Positions 1-10,195 of a DNA stretch of 64,000 nt are shown piece after piece. This stretch comes from Craterostigma plantagineum (Eukaryota; Streptophyta; Magnoliopsida; Lamiales; Linderniaceae): contig JAPQWV010000354.1 in assembly GCA_027422505.1 (NCBI GenBank), forward strand, positions 124,001-188,000, given 5' to 3'. Every line of letters begins with the position of its first letter. The stretch's first letter is position 1. The notes under the pieces are model-generated. The model was not told where the DNA came from, made no database searches, and was given only the letters and a program-made list of their open reading frames with translations. The position numbers were made by a program, and so were the translations under genes.

Positions 1-217
1 GTATATATATAAGATATTAAAAATTTTAGTATTTCGGTATTCGGTATAATCGGTATACCTAATTTTAAAAACTTTCATACCATTAGCGTACCGAAAATTT
101 TCGGTACGGTATCATACCTTACCAGAACTTCGGTATACCAAAATTTTCGATATTTTCGATACGATTCGATACGATAAGGACGGTATTTTGGTATTTCGGT
201 ATTTTTCCCCAGCCCTA
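1..217. mobile_element. MITE-like element end, truncated by the window edge
   Basis: This AT-rich stretch repeats short variants of CGGTAT, GGTACGG and TTTCGGTA in both orientations and stops at a sharp border, TTTTTCCCCAGCCCTAC, near 217. Dense near-palindromic repeats with an AGGGCTGGGG-type terminus are typical of non-autonomous plant DNA transposons. The other end lies outside the window, so no terminal inverted repeat or target duplication can be checked. Assignment to hAT is inference. Confidence 0.45.
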
Positions 218-317
218 CACACACTTGTGCAAATATATTCAATTGATTATTAAATTTATTAAAAAATGAAATTTAAATTTAAGGATAGTATCTTAGAAAT
301 AACAATGGTATGTATAA

Positions 318-811
318 GCATGGTTTGAAAACCGGACCGGACCGGCCGGTTCAAGTCGAAAACCGGTGAATGGGCCAAAATCCGGTCCGGTTTCATTCCG
401 GATCAGAATTAATTAAAAAATAAAAAATAAAAAAAACGAGATAAATAAACAAAAATAGATTTAAAGGTCGTATAACATGTCATGTGTTGGATTTTGTTTT
501 TAAAGGTCATGGGTTCAAAATCTTCCTATAGACATTATTTTTAAATTATTTTTTTGGTACTTTATTTACAATCGATTTCTTATTTTCCCAACATATTTTA
601 TGCTTATTTAACTTTTGACCCCCTACTTTATCAAGTAATTTATGACATTCCACTTTATAACTTAGTTTTTAACCCTCCAATATTTTTTTATTTGATTGAT
701 AATATTATATATTTAGGAAGACCGGTTTGACTCCGGTTTGATTTCGGTTTTATACCGGTTAAACCACTAAAATTTTCGTTTCGGTTCGAAAACTCGGTTT
801 TAAAACCTTGG
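318..811. mobile_element. Non-autonomous DNA transposon (MITE) with CCGG-rich inverted ends
   Basis: The left end (CATGGTTTGAAAACCGG) and the right end read in reverse complement (CCAAGGTTTTAAAACCGAG) match at 13 of the first 16 positions. The ACCGG-rich subterminal blocks (about 330-410 and 720-800) are also inverted relative to each other. A GTATAA direct repeat flanks the element (312-317 and 812-817). The AT-rich interior has no coding potential. The 6-bp duplication could be chance, so the superfamily is open. Confidence 0.6.
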
Positions 812-1036
812 GTATAACAGTGTAGATTGTAATAATATTCACCTGCTATTGCTTTTTTACTTGCAAAATTATTAAAATTCAATTGCTTAGATTTTCCATT
901 GTCCAAAAAAACCACGTTTTAGACATGTGCCCTATAACTAGAGTAGTAGAGTACTAAGACCTCCCAAGAGAAAACGAAAGAAAGTGAAGCGCTTTTTCTC
1001 CTAAACCACATTCATTCATCCATAGATTTTCCTACA

Positions 1037-2956
1037 ATGGAACTCGCTCTAACGTCAACTTTCCGACCACTTTCGCAAGTAGAAATTACCAAAAAAACCT
1101 TCAATCCACGGCCGCAAACGCCGCCGCCATCGTCGGCGACGGCGATCGTCATGGCGCAGAAGAAACCAAGAATCGTCGGAGTAAGCGACGAGCTGAACTC
1201 AATTGCTTCCCAGAATTTGGATCGATCACGCCGCCGCTCGAAGAAGGGTTCGATCAGCTTTCGTATCCGTACAGCAACAACTTGATCACATACTGTTTAA
1301 GGTAAAAATAAAAGATCACTTTCTATTATTTGCTTTCATAGGGGTGTTCTATTACTTGGTATTAATTAGCTTACGTCGTTTCATTTTCTCTTCTTAGATG
1401 GCCCCAGACGGAATCAGAACAGAGGAGGTAATTTCTGAGAAACATTGATCCAATCGAAGATTATACTAAATCTTGTGTTTTGGGCTTTGTTTTAACTTTG
1501 CCTGCTGTTAGTTTGTTCTAATGCTTACATGAACTTGACTATTTATTCTTGTTGAAGGCCTATTTCAATGCCACGTTCTATGAACTTTTGGCTGATTTTG
1601 ACTTGTATAGATTCATTCACGTCATAATTACTACATGGGATTCATTTGGACAGTGGTACGAAATAAACTCGAACGGGCAAGAAATCTTCTGCAAGAGTTG
1701 GTTGCCAAAGCCAGGCGTGCGAATCAAAGGCGCTCTTTTCTTCTGCCACGGTTACGGCGATACTTGCACTTTCTTCTTTGACGGTTTGTCCCTTCGCTCT
1801 TTTCTTCCCCTTTTTTCGACTCGTTCCCACCTTTTTTTTTTCTTAATTATTATTGACTGTGATTTCTTTTTTCAGGGATTGCGAAACACATAGCTTCGTA
1901 TGGCTATGGCGTTTACGCCATAGACCACCCTGGCTTTGGCCTATCTGAAGGATTACATGGATACATACCTTCCTTCGATGGCATAGTTGATAACGTTAAC
2001 GAACAGTATAGAATCATGAAAGGTTTGAGCCTACTACCATTTCTCCCTCCTTAGTCAAACGAAATACGAATTTAAATGATATAAATAAATAGGTAGGCCT
2101 GAGATTAGGGAACTGCCCTGCTTCCTATTTGGGCAATCCATGGGCGGGGCAATAGCTCTCAAAGCACTCCTTAAGGCGCCCAACGAATGGGACGGCATAG
2201 TACTCGTTGCTCCAATGTGTAAGGTCGTTTATATATTGTTATGAACACTTGGTATTGTTACAATCACCTTCTTCGTTGTTATTTTTTTTTTAATTTTTCT
2301 TACAGATTGCGAAGGAAATGACCCCACCGTTACCACTTCAGAAGATTCTAATTCTTCTGTCGAACGTTTTCCCTAAAGCAAAGCTAGTCCCACAGAAGGA
2401 CTTGGCCGACCTGGCGTTTAGGGAGCTAAAGAAGAAGGAAATGGTTATTAGTTAGTTAGTTAATGTAGTTAGTTAGTTACTATGTTCTTACCATTTTCCT
2501 AATCCTTGCAATATTAATTAAGGCATCTATCTAATCCTCTTTTCTTTATTTTCAGGCTCCATACAACGTAATAAGCTATTCTGATCAAACCCGTTTGATG
2601 ACAGCAGTCGAGCTATTAAACGCTACGAAATACATTGAATCGCAGGTCGCAAAGGTAACAAGAAAAAATTTAAAGCTGTCTTTTTTCTTGCATTGTTAGT
2701 TAGTTATTACAAGAAGAGTATCAAGAAAATGTAATAATAGGTTGAATCTCCGATGCTGATTCTGCACGGGTCGGCGGATAAGGTGACGGATCCAAAGGTG
2801 AGCCAATTTCTGTACGATAATTGTTCGAGCAAAGACAAGACTTTAAAGCTATACGAAGGAGGATTTCACTGCATTTTTGAAGGAGAATCTGATGATAGGA
2901 TATTGAATGTCCTAAGTGATGTTGTCTCTTGGCTTGATGTAAAAACATCTTCATAA
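1037..2956 (+). CDS. Monoacylglycerol lipase / caffeoylshikimate esterase-type hydrolase, 8 coding exons, exon 1 frameshifted
   Basis: Spliced alpha/beta-hydrolase of the plant lysophospholipase/MAGL family, which hydrolyses monoacylglycerols or related esters. Exons with GT-AG borders: 1037-1301, 1398-1427, 1654-1783, 1876-2022, 2093-2223, 2306-2443, 2556-2654, 2741-2956. Visible landmarks are HGYG, the nucleophile motif GQSMGG in exon 5, the acid region DKVTDP and the His of GGFHCIFE in exon 8. The long Ser/Pro/Arg-rich N-terminus suggests a plastid-type presequence (inference). Exons 2-8 join in frame without stops. Exon 1 changes frame at 1220-1227, where GATC is doubled. Removing one copy gives NLDHAAARRRVR, which has the length and pattern of the family (NLDxAxARRxVR). 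The locus is therefore either a pseudogene or allele with a 4-bp duplication, or intact with an assembly error. An alternative start is the ATG opening exon 2 at 1398, which would skip the N-terminal extension. Confidence 0.82.
1220..1227 (+). repeat. GATC tandem duplication causing the exon 1 frameshift
   Basis: The sequence reads GATCGATC at the point where the MAGL-type reading frame moves by one. One GATC would restore a continuous family-like reading frame. The doubling could be a real 4-bp duplication or a technical join. Confidence 0.75.
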
Positions 2957-3623
2957 GATTTTGTTGGGATAAGATGGGCCGGCCCATTTACAATTGGGCC
3001 TATATGGATCGTGGTGGGCCTGGCCCGTTATTTGGGCCTACTTCTCTTGGAGCTGTTGATATTTTAGTGGGATACTGTTATCTATATCTACTACTACTAC
3101 TATAAAAGTGTGAAGCCACCTGTTGGTAGTCAGTTTATAGCAGGTGGCAGGTCACCTCTAACGGTTAATCTACTACTAATTTAATATTAAAAGTAAAAAG
3201 ACCGTGTTTGGCGGTCGCTTTCTTTCCCAATTCAACAGTCTCCGTCTCCGTCTCCCCTCCTTGTTACCTCCTCCTTCGAACACCATTGTCACGAGAAGGT
3301 TTTCCGAGAAATTCCCCACCCCAATCACGCTCGTAAAGAAAGTCGTCCCCAGGGTGTAGTCCCATGAGCATCTTCAATCTGATGCCCCAATATGTGCTTC
3401 CTGTGTGACTGGCGTATTCAATACGATAGTTCTTCTACAGTCAGTCACCTCACGGTACGCAGACCCTCAGTGAGTGATGGGTAATCATCAATTGCAAACT
3501 GGTAGGTTTCGTTCCTTCCTAATTGCAGTGTTTCTTTTACTTTTTTTATTCTTTTTCTTTTCGTTCCTAACTGCAGTGTTTCTTATTAAAAGCTGATTTT
3601 ATGTTGTTTATTTACTTCTACAG
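2957..3623. other. Intergenic segment between the hydrolase gene and the polyamine oxidase pseudogene
   Basis: There is no open gene here. Just after the hydrolase stop there are repeated GGGCC/GGCCCA motifs (2974-3045), common in plant proximal promoters and 3' flanks. A short inverted repeat, CCACCTG...CAGGTGG, lies at about 3117-3147 next to a CTATAAAAG box (3100-3108). The CT-rich stretch at 3230-3280 resembles a plant 5' leader and may be the old leader of the following pseudogene. Confidence 0.4.
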
Positions 3624-4390
3624 CTCCTTATTCAACTTCTCAAAGAAGATCCACGAGCTCTCCTTCTATCGTCGTCATAGGGTCGAGCTTTGCTGCCATT
3701 GCCGCAGCACGTGTCCTTATTCCAGGTACAAGTTTTTGGATGCGTAATGGTTTATTTAACATAGCAATGTACGGTTGTTGACAGCTGACAATTATATTTT
3801 TCCATCTTCTTTTTTCATTAAGGTTATCTTGATATTTTGGTTACCCAGTTGACTTGGGTGAATCATGGTAGCATAAGTTTGCTTGCTTTCTTTTTGTTTC
3901 CGGTTGGTTTCATATGGTAATTACATTTTTACATAGTTTTGCGATTATATTTTCTTTCCCCTGATTGAAGTGTGTTGCTGTAGGTTATATGATGTTTGCA
4001 AGGAAAATCCATTGGCACCTGTTATTGGAAAATTGGGGCTTCCACTTTACGCTACCAGTGGAGATAACTTGGTTTTATATGACCATGATTTAGCAAGGTT
4101 ACTTAACGGCCTATGATGGGGAATTTTATTTATTGTTCTCTATTACATATTCCAGTTATCACCTTTTTGATATTGACGGAAATCAAGTTACTCATATTTG
4201 TTGACTAAGGACGGGGAAACATTCGAGAGCAACTTAAAGAGGTATATTTGGTAACTGTAAATAACCCACAATCATTGATTTGTGAATTGTGCTTTTATTT
4301 ATGTAGAAGGATGTTTTAAGATACGAATCTGTTGAAGATATGTCCATTTGACACGCCATATCAATACTCTTCGAGAGAATATCAGACTTG
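3624..4390 (+). pseudogene. Polyamine oxidase (PAO2/3/4-like) pseudogene, 5' half only
   Basis: Fragments of a plant FAD-dependent polyamine oxidase occur in order, with decayed exon structure. 3624-3725 encodes SPSIVVIGSSFAAIAAARVL, the dinucleotide-binding start. 3822-3868 encodes YFGYPVDLGESW behind an in-frame TGA. 3984-4097 encodes [17 protein letters not shown] and [13 protein letters not shown]. 4156-4235 encodes FDIDGNQV and GETFESNLKE with a stop between them. 4340-4385 encodes VEDMSI, a stop, then HAISILFER. These match the family order ([52 protein letters not shown]). The GxGxxG glycines are replaced, an exon segment (VLESRDRIGGR region) is missing, and nothing of the C-terminal half is seen. 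It is clearly non-functional. Retained introns argue for decay of a duplicated gene, not a retrocopy. Confidence 0.85.
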
Positions 4391-4984
4391 CTGTTAGTAG
4401 TGGTGTGGTAAATTCATGTTTACTAACATTAACCCATTGTAACATTAACCCATTGCTGCCTATCTGACAAGAAGGCTACTCACATTTGTACATATTTAAC
4501 GGTCTTGCTCATAAGGTCCATCAATGATACCTTTGTAGAGTGGAAGGTTGGTTTAGTGTTGATGGTAATATTTTTTGTCTTAGTGTTTAGGATGATGTAT
4601 ACTCTAAATTTTAACTTTCTTTTGTTGTTCTCCTTTACTAATTTGTGCCACTTTAACATGATGTTTGACTGAAGAACTATTGTCGAAAGAAAATTGAGGA
4701 GAAAATGAGTTTAATAATTTTCTTTCGGGATGTCAAACAATATCCACTGTTTTACCATTAGTGATTTTGAAGACACTTTGAACCAGACTAAATTATTAGC
4801 ACTCAGGTGCGAGGGAACGTTCTCTCTGAGAATCGGTTGCAGTTTTTGTAAATCATACAATTTTTGTTCCTTCACCCAATTCATGTGCAGTATTTCTGCT
4901 CCTTCACCACCCACTGAACCAAACGGATTGGCCATGCTCGGGAAGGCAGATGTCAATAAGTTTTCCAGTTTTCTTGGTAAGGTT
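4391..4984. other. Unassigned segment with a short coding-like block
   Basis: 4391-4700 is AT-rich with no recognisable gene. Between about 4730 and 4985 both strands stay open for 90-120 codons, with balanced composition. I do not recognise any of the translations. It may be a remnant exon of another gene or part of the adjacent transposable element. No function is proposed. Confidence 0.3.
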
Positions 4985-5554
4985 GCGTTTGGATTGGTGT
5001 ATTTGAATTGAAATCCGTGATTTGAAATTATGAATTCTGAAATCCAAATTTTAAATACAAATCCATCGTTTGGCAAACGTTAGGATTTCGGAAATCCGAA
5101 TTTCAAAATGTGCTCGAGCACTCGAGCCGGCTTGAGCCATCGGTCATCGAGCTCGAGCTGGCTCACCGAGTTCGCGAGCCGACTTGACTCATCGGTCGTC
5201 GAGTTCGCAAGCCGGCTCGACTCACCGGTCGTCGAGCTCGCGAGTTGACTTGACTCATGTCGTCGAGCTCGTCGGCTGACTCGACTCGTCGTTCGTCGAG
5301 CTCGCTGGTCGGCTCGACTCATCGTTTGTCAATAATAATATCATTATTATTATTATTATTTAAGAAAATAATAACGGCAAGATTTGGTATTTCGAAAACG
5401 GACCGTTTCCGACCGAATTTCAACTCCATCAAAAGACAAGCGCTCGGATTCTCCTCGGATTTGGATGAAATCGAAATCCAAATCCAAGCGGTTGCCAAAC
5501 GGGTGATTTGAATGAAATTCGGATTTCAAATCGAAATCCGTCGATCCAAACGTA
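4985..5554. mobile_element. MITE with GCGTTTGGAT inverted ends and a CGAG-rich tandem core
   Basis: The left end GCGTTTGGATTGGTGTATTT and the right end read in reverse (ACGTTTGGATCGACGGATTT) form terminal inverted repeats that continue into TTGAAATCC. A second inner inverted block uses GTTTGGCAAACG and GGTTGCCAAACGGG. Between them lies a CGAG/CTCG-rich tandem core (about 5110-5330). I found no convincing target-site duplication. Non-autonomous DNA transposon; superfamily not determined. Confidence 0.6.
5108..5330. repeat. CGAGCTCG/CGGCTCGACTC tandem repeat inside the MITE
   Basis: Imperfect units of roughly 30-40 bp built from TCGTCGAGCTCG, CGAGCCGGCTCGACTCA and CATCGGTCG follow one another. 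The local GC content is far above the flanks. Open frames here come only from the repeat. Confidence 0.6.
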
Positions 5555-5904
5555 GCATTGTCTATTTGGCTTAAACATTTCCGACCTTTGTAGGATGATT
5601 CTCCGGGTTACGGTGCCCTCATCGCCGCACAACGTGCGACCATTCTTATCTAGTGTTATATTAAAGGGACAACACATCCGAGTAACAGTTCTCTCAATTT
5701 GATGTGTCAATTATGTTGTGTAATTTATAATTTAGTCCTTTAATCTGATTGATTTTAATTAAATCTTAAAAAACTATTATATTAATTTACATATTTCAAA
5801 ACATTCATTTTAAAATGTAATCACAATATCATATATTAAATGTCAATTTATTAACTAAAAAATTATATACTTCTAAATTGGGGCACAATGCTTAATATGA
5901 TGGT
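5555..5904. other. AT-rich intergenic DNA
   Basis: I see no gene, RNA or repeat structure between the MITE at 4985-5554 and the one at 5914-6332. Confidence 0.5.
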
Positions 5905-5913
5905 ATTTATTAA

Positions 5914-6332
5914 CGGACATCTACACATAAATACCTAATTGAATAAAATTTTTACACATAGGTACCCAAAAATTTTACAGATATGTACCCTATTTAATTT
6001 CTACCAGTTTCTCAGTCATGCCGTACCTTCCTGTGTGTGTATGGCGTACCATAACCTGTTGATATAGGGTACCTAAATGTGTTCGTACGACGTACCTATG
6101 TTTTAAATAGACCGTACCTAAATGTGCTAATACGGACTACCATTTTCTATTATATAGGGCACCCAAATGTGTTGATATAGGGTACCCGAATGTGTTGTAT
6201 GGCGTACCTGTGGCGGATCGGGTACCTATTTGCAAAAAAAAAATATTCTGTTAGGTACATACATATAAAAAAATCCCGACAGAGTACTAAATTACAAGTT
6301 TTTTTACGGAGGGGTATTTATGTGTAAAGACC
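5914..6332. mobile_element. Mutator-type MITE, copy 1 of a three-copy local family
   Basis: Terminal inverted repeats: left GGACATCTACACATAAATAC, right read in reverse GGTCTTTACACATAAATACC. The interior is rich in GGTACCC/GGTACG motifs in alternating orientation. The flanks share TTTATTAA (5906-5913 and 6334-6341), 8 of 9 bases of a 9-bp duplication. Copies 2 and 3 are at 50652-51077 and 52378-52809. A 9-bp duplication is the Mutator signature. Confidence 0.75.
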
Positions 6333-6802
6333 CTTTATTAATAATAATTACTTAATTATGTATAGTTTGGGGAACTGTGGTGTGATTGATGAGTTTGTAG
6401 GCACCGCCGGCGTGATTCACTAAGAACTATTTTAAATATTATGAATAAAATAAGGCGATGTAATGTATAAATTTGCTGCGATTAGTTGGACCATGGGCTT
6501 TGCCTGTCTTAATATTTTGATCTTTTTGTTGGTTTATTATTTTGATATTTTATAAACTTCTGATAGAATTGAGATCTACTTGTTCGTTTCGAACAACGCA
6601 CATATATGTTTGTACCAAACGTAACTATCATCTAATTTTAGGTCTAAGTTACTGTACTGAGGTTGCGAAGTAGGAAAGAATATTTATATTGCTCATTAAC
6701 AGCAGCAGTTGTCTCCCACGCACTCTTTTTTGTACAATTTTATTATTGTTATTTTTATTATTATTAATTGTTATTATTATTATTATTTCTTCCCATCTCC
6801 TG
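6333..6802. other. Intergenic region upstream of the small conserved gene
   Basis: AT-rich DNA with a (TTATTA)n-like run at 6740-6787 and a polypyrimidine stretch just upstream of the TATA box. It probably contains the promoter of the gene at 7606-8264. Confidence 0.4.
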
Positions 6803-6809
6803 TATAAAT
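6803..6809 (+). promoter_or_regulatory. Probable TATA box
   Basis: TATAAAT lies about 800 bp upstream of the start codon at 7606. A leader exon seems to run from about 6835 to a donor at 6977/6978 (TTCAG|GTAATA). The leader intron would end near 7541 (TTTTTAG). The placement is inferred from motif order only. Confidence 0.45.
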
Positions 6810-7605
6810 CCCACTGGCTTCTTCCTTCGTCAACCTTCGTCCTCCAACACTGACCGACTTATTAGTCTGCTTAATTCAAATTAAGTTCCTCGTAATATTA
6901 ATATATTTTCTTTATTTATTGCACTGCGCTTGTTCGTTTGCAAAGGAGTTTCCATCAATTCTTGCACAATAATTCAGGTAATAATTTCTTTTCCTTTTCC
7001 GTTAGTTGTAGTTAAGGCAACTAACTTTTAGAGCCCTAAGAAAATAAAATAGTATAAGAGGAAATTTCTGTATTTTATTTTGAAAAGTTTTAGGATAGCC
7101 CATGCCCAGAAGTCCCTGAGTCAAGTCTGTGAAGAAAGTTTTGGTACTTTTGAGGTTATTGAATTTGATTTTCTTTTCCTTTTTGTTTAAATAATATGTA
7201 AGCTCTATTATGCTTCCTTGGGTTTTATTTTTCTTTCGTTCCCATTATTTTCTTGAAATACATATTTTTTTTTATATGGGAAATATCAGATTACTGATAA
7301 TAAAGAAAGCATTTTGACTTGTTTCCGATCCCCTTTAACCTCTATTGAAATTCTATCACCACAGGCCAATTGATACTTACTAAATCTACATATTATACAC
7401 AAAGGTCGTATATTTTTAGTCAATCGTAATTATTTATATAAGGGAAGGTCAAAATAATCCCAGCCCACTCCTCACGGCGGGATCTTAACTTGAAACATAA
7501 GCTAAGAAATTGCAACACTCTTTTTTTGCTGATATTTTTAGTGTTTGTTTCTATGTTATATGTTGGAAGATTATTTATCAAATATATATACGTATATACA
7601 GAGAG

Positions 7606-8264
7606 ATGATGAAGAATCACATTGAGGTTCAGCAAAAGAGAGAAGCTATTGTGTGTCCAAAGCCACGTAGGCTTTCTTTAATCAACTCAATGGTCGGTGA
7701 AGCACAACCCATGAGATGGCATGTTAGGTAATTACTCGGTTCTTTCCGAGTCCTATTTGGACTTTTCCACGTTCTGATTTTTTTTTCTTTTCATTGTTCT
7801 AATTTATTTATTTATTTATTTATTTATTTATTATTTTATTTCCATCAACAGCTACCATCAAGAGGCTTCCGAAGCTAATGCTGGAATTGAGTTGCTGGAT
7901 ATCATGTTAACAAAGGTTTGCCTCTTTTTTTGGCTCCCTGTTTTTATGTTCATTCCTATTTTCGGCCCCTGAATTTTTTTTTTGTTCTACTATTGTATAG
8001 GGCAGACAAGAAAACTCGCCGCCTCGATACTTTTTCGGGTCACCGCCCGATAGGGTATCTAACCCGTTAACTAAAGACTCGTATTTTCGAGAAGAAAATT
8101 TTAGCCGTATTTCTCCACGAGCAATTACGATTATAACCTCTGATTCAGTGCACAAAACTAACCGCTCTATTACAAAGTTTGGTAGCGGACCGACCGTAAG
8201 GATTGAGGGTTTCGACTGTCTCGATAGGGACAGACGAAATCCAAGTATTCCTACATTGGCTTGA
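7606..8264 (+). CDS. Small plant-conserved protein of unknown function, 3 coding exons, about 149 aa
   Basis: Exons 7606-7727, 7852-7915 and 8001-8264 join in frame with GT-AG borders (GTTAG|gtaatt, caacag|CTACC, ACAAAG|gtttgc, tatag|GGCAGA). The protein begins MMKNHIEVQQKREAIVCPKP. Its middle has GSPPDRVSNPL, a proline/serine-flanked motif, and it ends PTVRIEGFDCLDRDRRNPSI plus PTLA. I remember this C-terminal signature from short, unannotated plant proteins but cannot attach a function. There is no signal peptide or membrane segment; the protein is basic and low-complexity in part, so nuclear or cytosolic location is a guess. All splice sites and the frame are clean. A leader intron (about 6978-7541) probably precedes the start. 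Confidence 0.75.
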
Positions 8265-9048
8265 TTTTGATTGGAATTGAAGATTTTGAAAGAGAATGAG
8301 AGTGAGTCAAGGGCCTTATTAAAATGATAAATGTGATTCAAAAGTTAGAAGTGTATATAAATCGTGATGTTTGAGGTACGGTAGGAATAGAGGGGGACTT
8401 TATTTGTAAATTAAGATAAGGGGTTAGAAGTGAGATTTCGTAATGTTGAGGATCATTTTGTAAATATTACATGCATGGTCGGCAATGAGCACTGAGCAGC
8501 GTGTTTTGTACTTGTATCATGTATGATATTGCACATTGTAAAATAATATAATATTTTTTCTTTAATAAATAGCCATTTTTATATAGTTATTTTATTTACG
8601 TGCGGTTAAAATCTTGCGTTTAGAATGGTCCATTCTGGTGGGGGCGAAGTTATGAATTAGTCACATAAAAAGTTGGCATATGATTGATTGTTTGATATTT
8701 ACAATGATCATCTCGGAAGTCTGCAATCAAGATTCGATGCATCTGAGCGGTGTACGTTGAAATCCAAATAAAAGGTCTAGAATTTCTCAGTAGCAACATA
8801 ATAAATATGATTGAGATAAATTATATATGTGTTATGGAATCAATAAAAGGGGTAATTTTTGTAATAATATTCTTTTGGATACTGAATTTAATACTTTTTG
8901 GAAGCTTGCAATCCATAGTGATCCATGAAGATATGTTGCGGCTCATATCATACTCATCTCTTTATATTTCTATTAGCATACCGTATAAAATTTTTTTCTA
9001 TGAATATACCAAAAGGCACTAATTCTACAAAATAATAAAATATACATT
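8265..9048. other. Intergenic DNA with no recognised feature
   Basis: This is the 3' flank of the small gene followed by AT-rich sequence up to the insertion site of element A. The open frame at 8750-9022 has biased composition and no recognisable motif, so I do not call it a gene. Confidence 0.5.
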
Positions 9049-9053
9049 CCCAA

Positions 9054-9412
9054 TGATAGGGGTAACCTTTAGCCCAGCGTTCCTCCTAACCTGACTACCT
9101 GAAGATAGTGACTTAGCGGACATATTGACAGATGGGGTGAACCTCTGGGTATCTGTGACTATGTACGGAAAAAGTAGACGGGTGCTGACGGGGAAATAGT
9201 CTATGCGGGAAATATTGGACCAAGCCGACCAAGGGACACGTGGGTCATTGTGAGTGATCGACATTGTGAGCAGGAAGGAGGCGCGCCAGTCTGACATCCG
9301 TACGCCTGCAGGTGCTGTCTCTCCTATGTGGTACTAAACGTCACCATCATGTGGTCCCGTAGCACTGCCAGCTGGGACGACAAAGAGAAAACGGGCATAT
9401 GTGAATAAAAGA
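9054..9412 (+). repeat. Element A 5' LTR, left part
   Basis: Matches the first half of the 3' LTR at 48593-49297 through GTGAATAAAAGA, where element N is inserted. The LTR resumes at 18157 with AGATCAGAGAG, matching GGATCAGAGAG at the same point in the 3' LTR. Confidence 0.9.
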
Positions 9413-10144
9413 TGATGCGGGTACGGCCCCGATCAACAATATTTATGGTCCGGGAATTAAGGTGAGGGCCGGTTCGGATGAAATCGTGGATGGAATATAA
9501 AGAAAAAGGACGGAAAAGTAAAGAAACAAGATTTACGTGGTTCGGATTCAGGTGAATCCTACGTCCACGGGCCGCCGGAGAATATTGACTAATAACGGAA
9601 GAAGATTACACACTCAATCTCGCATTCTCTCATGTTTACAAGTGATACTCGGCTATGAACAGTAGGAAGAAGATAAAGAGAGGGAGAGAGAGTATCTATG
9701 TGTGTTCTTGGTGTGTTAGTGTGTGTGGGGTGTGTGTCTTATTGTGTAAAATGGACAAAAGACCCTATTTATACTGCAGGGGCGGCCAGGGTTACGTACT
9801 GCCCTCCCTCGTCAGGTGTCCCGCTCACTTCCATAGCTCTCTCGATTACTTCATTTGTTCCCTCCTGATAGCTTCGTAGCTCCCTGGGACATCTCCCTAG
9901 CTCCTCCCAATATCACCTTCGTACATTGTCCCTAGTCGAGCCTCGCACTTAGTCCTTCTCGGGCACCTCCTTGGACCCTCCTGAATAGTTCCGTAGCTCT
10001 GTGGAGTATCTCCCGGGCTCCTCTGAGTACACCGTTCTAGTCGGACCGCGTACCTGGTCCCTAACCTCCTTCAGGCCCGATCTCCCACTCTGTTCTTCGT
10101 AGGTTGTCGGGTCAGGAGGAATGCTGAATAGGTTACCCCTATCA
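9413..10144 (-). repeat. Element N 3' LTR
   Basis: 732 bp, starting TGATGCGGGTAC and ending TTACCCCTATCA on the + strand. Differs from the partner LTR at 17433 by scattered substitutions and a roughly 10-bp indel near 9608. Confidence 0.9.
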
Positions 10145-10195
10145 TCCAGTCCCCCTACTCTGAGTTGCAATATGCTAAGTATTGCAGCTCGGAGT
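10145..10195 (-). promoter_or_regulatory. Element N polypurine tract with adjoining hairpin
   Basis: On the minus strand AGAGTAGGGGGACTGGA abuts the 3' LTR and is the plus-strand primer site. The 39 bases at 10157-10195 form a stem of 16 pairs with two mismatches (ACTCTGAGTTGCAATA pairing with TATTGCAGCTCGGAGT). The same arrangement occurs in A and B. Confidence 0.75.

Noticed and set aside
455..535. tRNA-like segment with GGTCATGGGTTCAAAATC
   Set aside because: The B-box-like GGTTCAAAATC is present, but I could not form acceptor, D or anticodon arms, so neither a tRNA nor a SINE is supported.
4711..5076. 121-codon minus-strand ORF
   Set aside because: Partly inside the MITE and not recognised; kept only as an unassigned coding-like block.
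5080..5511. Arg/Ser-rich open frames on both strands
   Set aside because: Generated by the CGAG-rich tandem repeat in the MITE.
8750..9022. Hydrophobic 90-codon ORF before element A
   Set aside because: AT-rich composition alone yields Ile/Phe/Tyr runs; no homologous motif, splice context or promoter.
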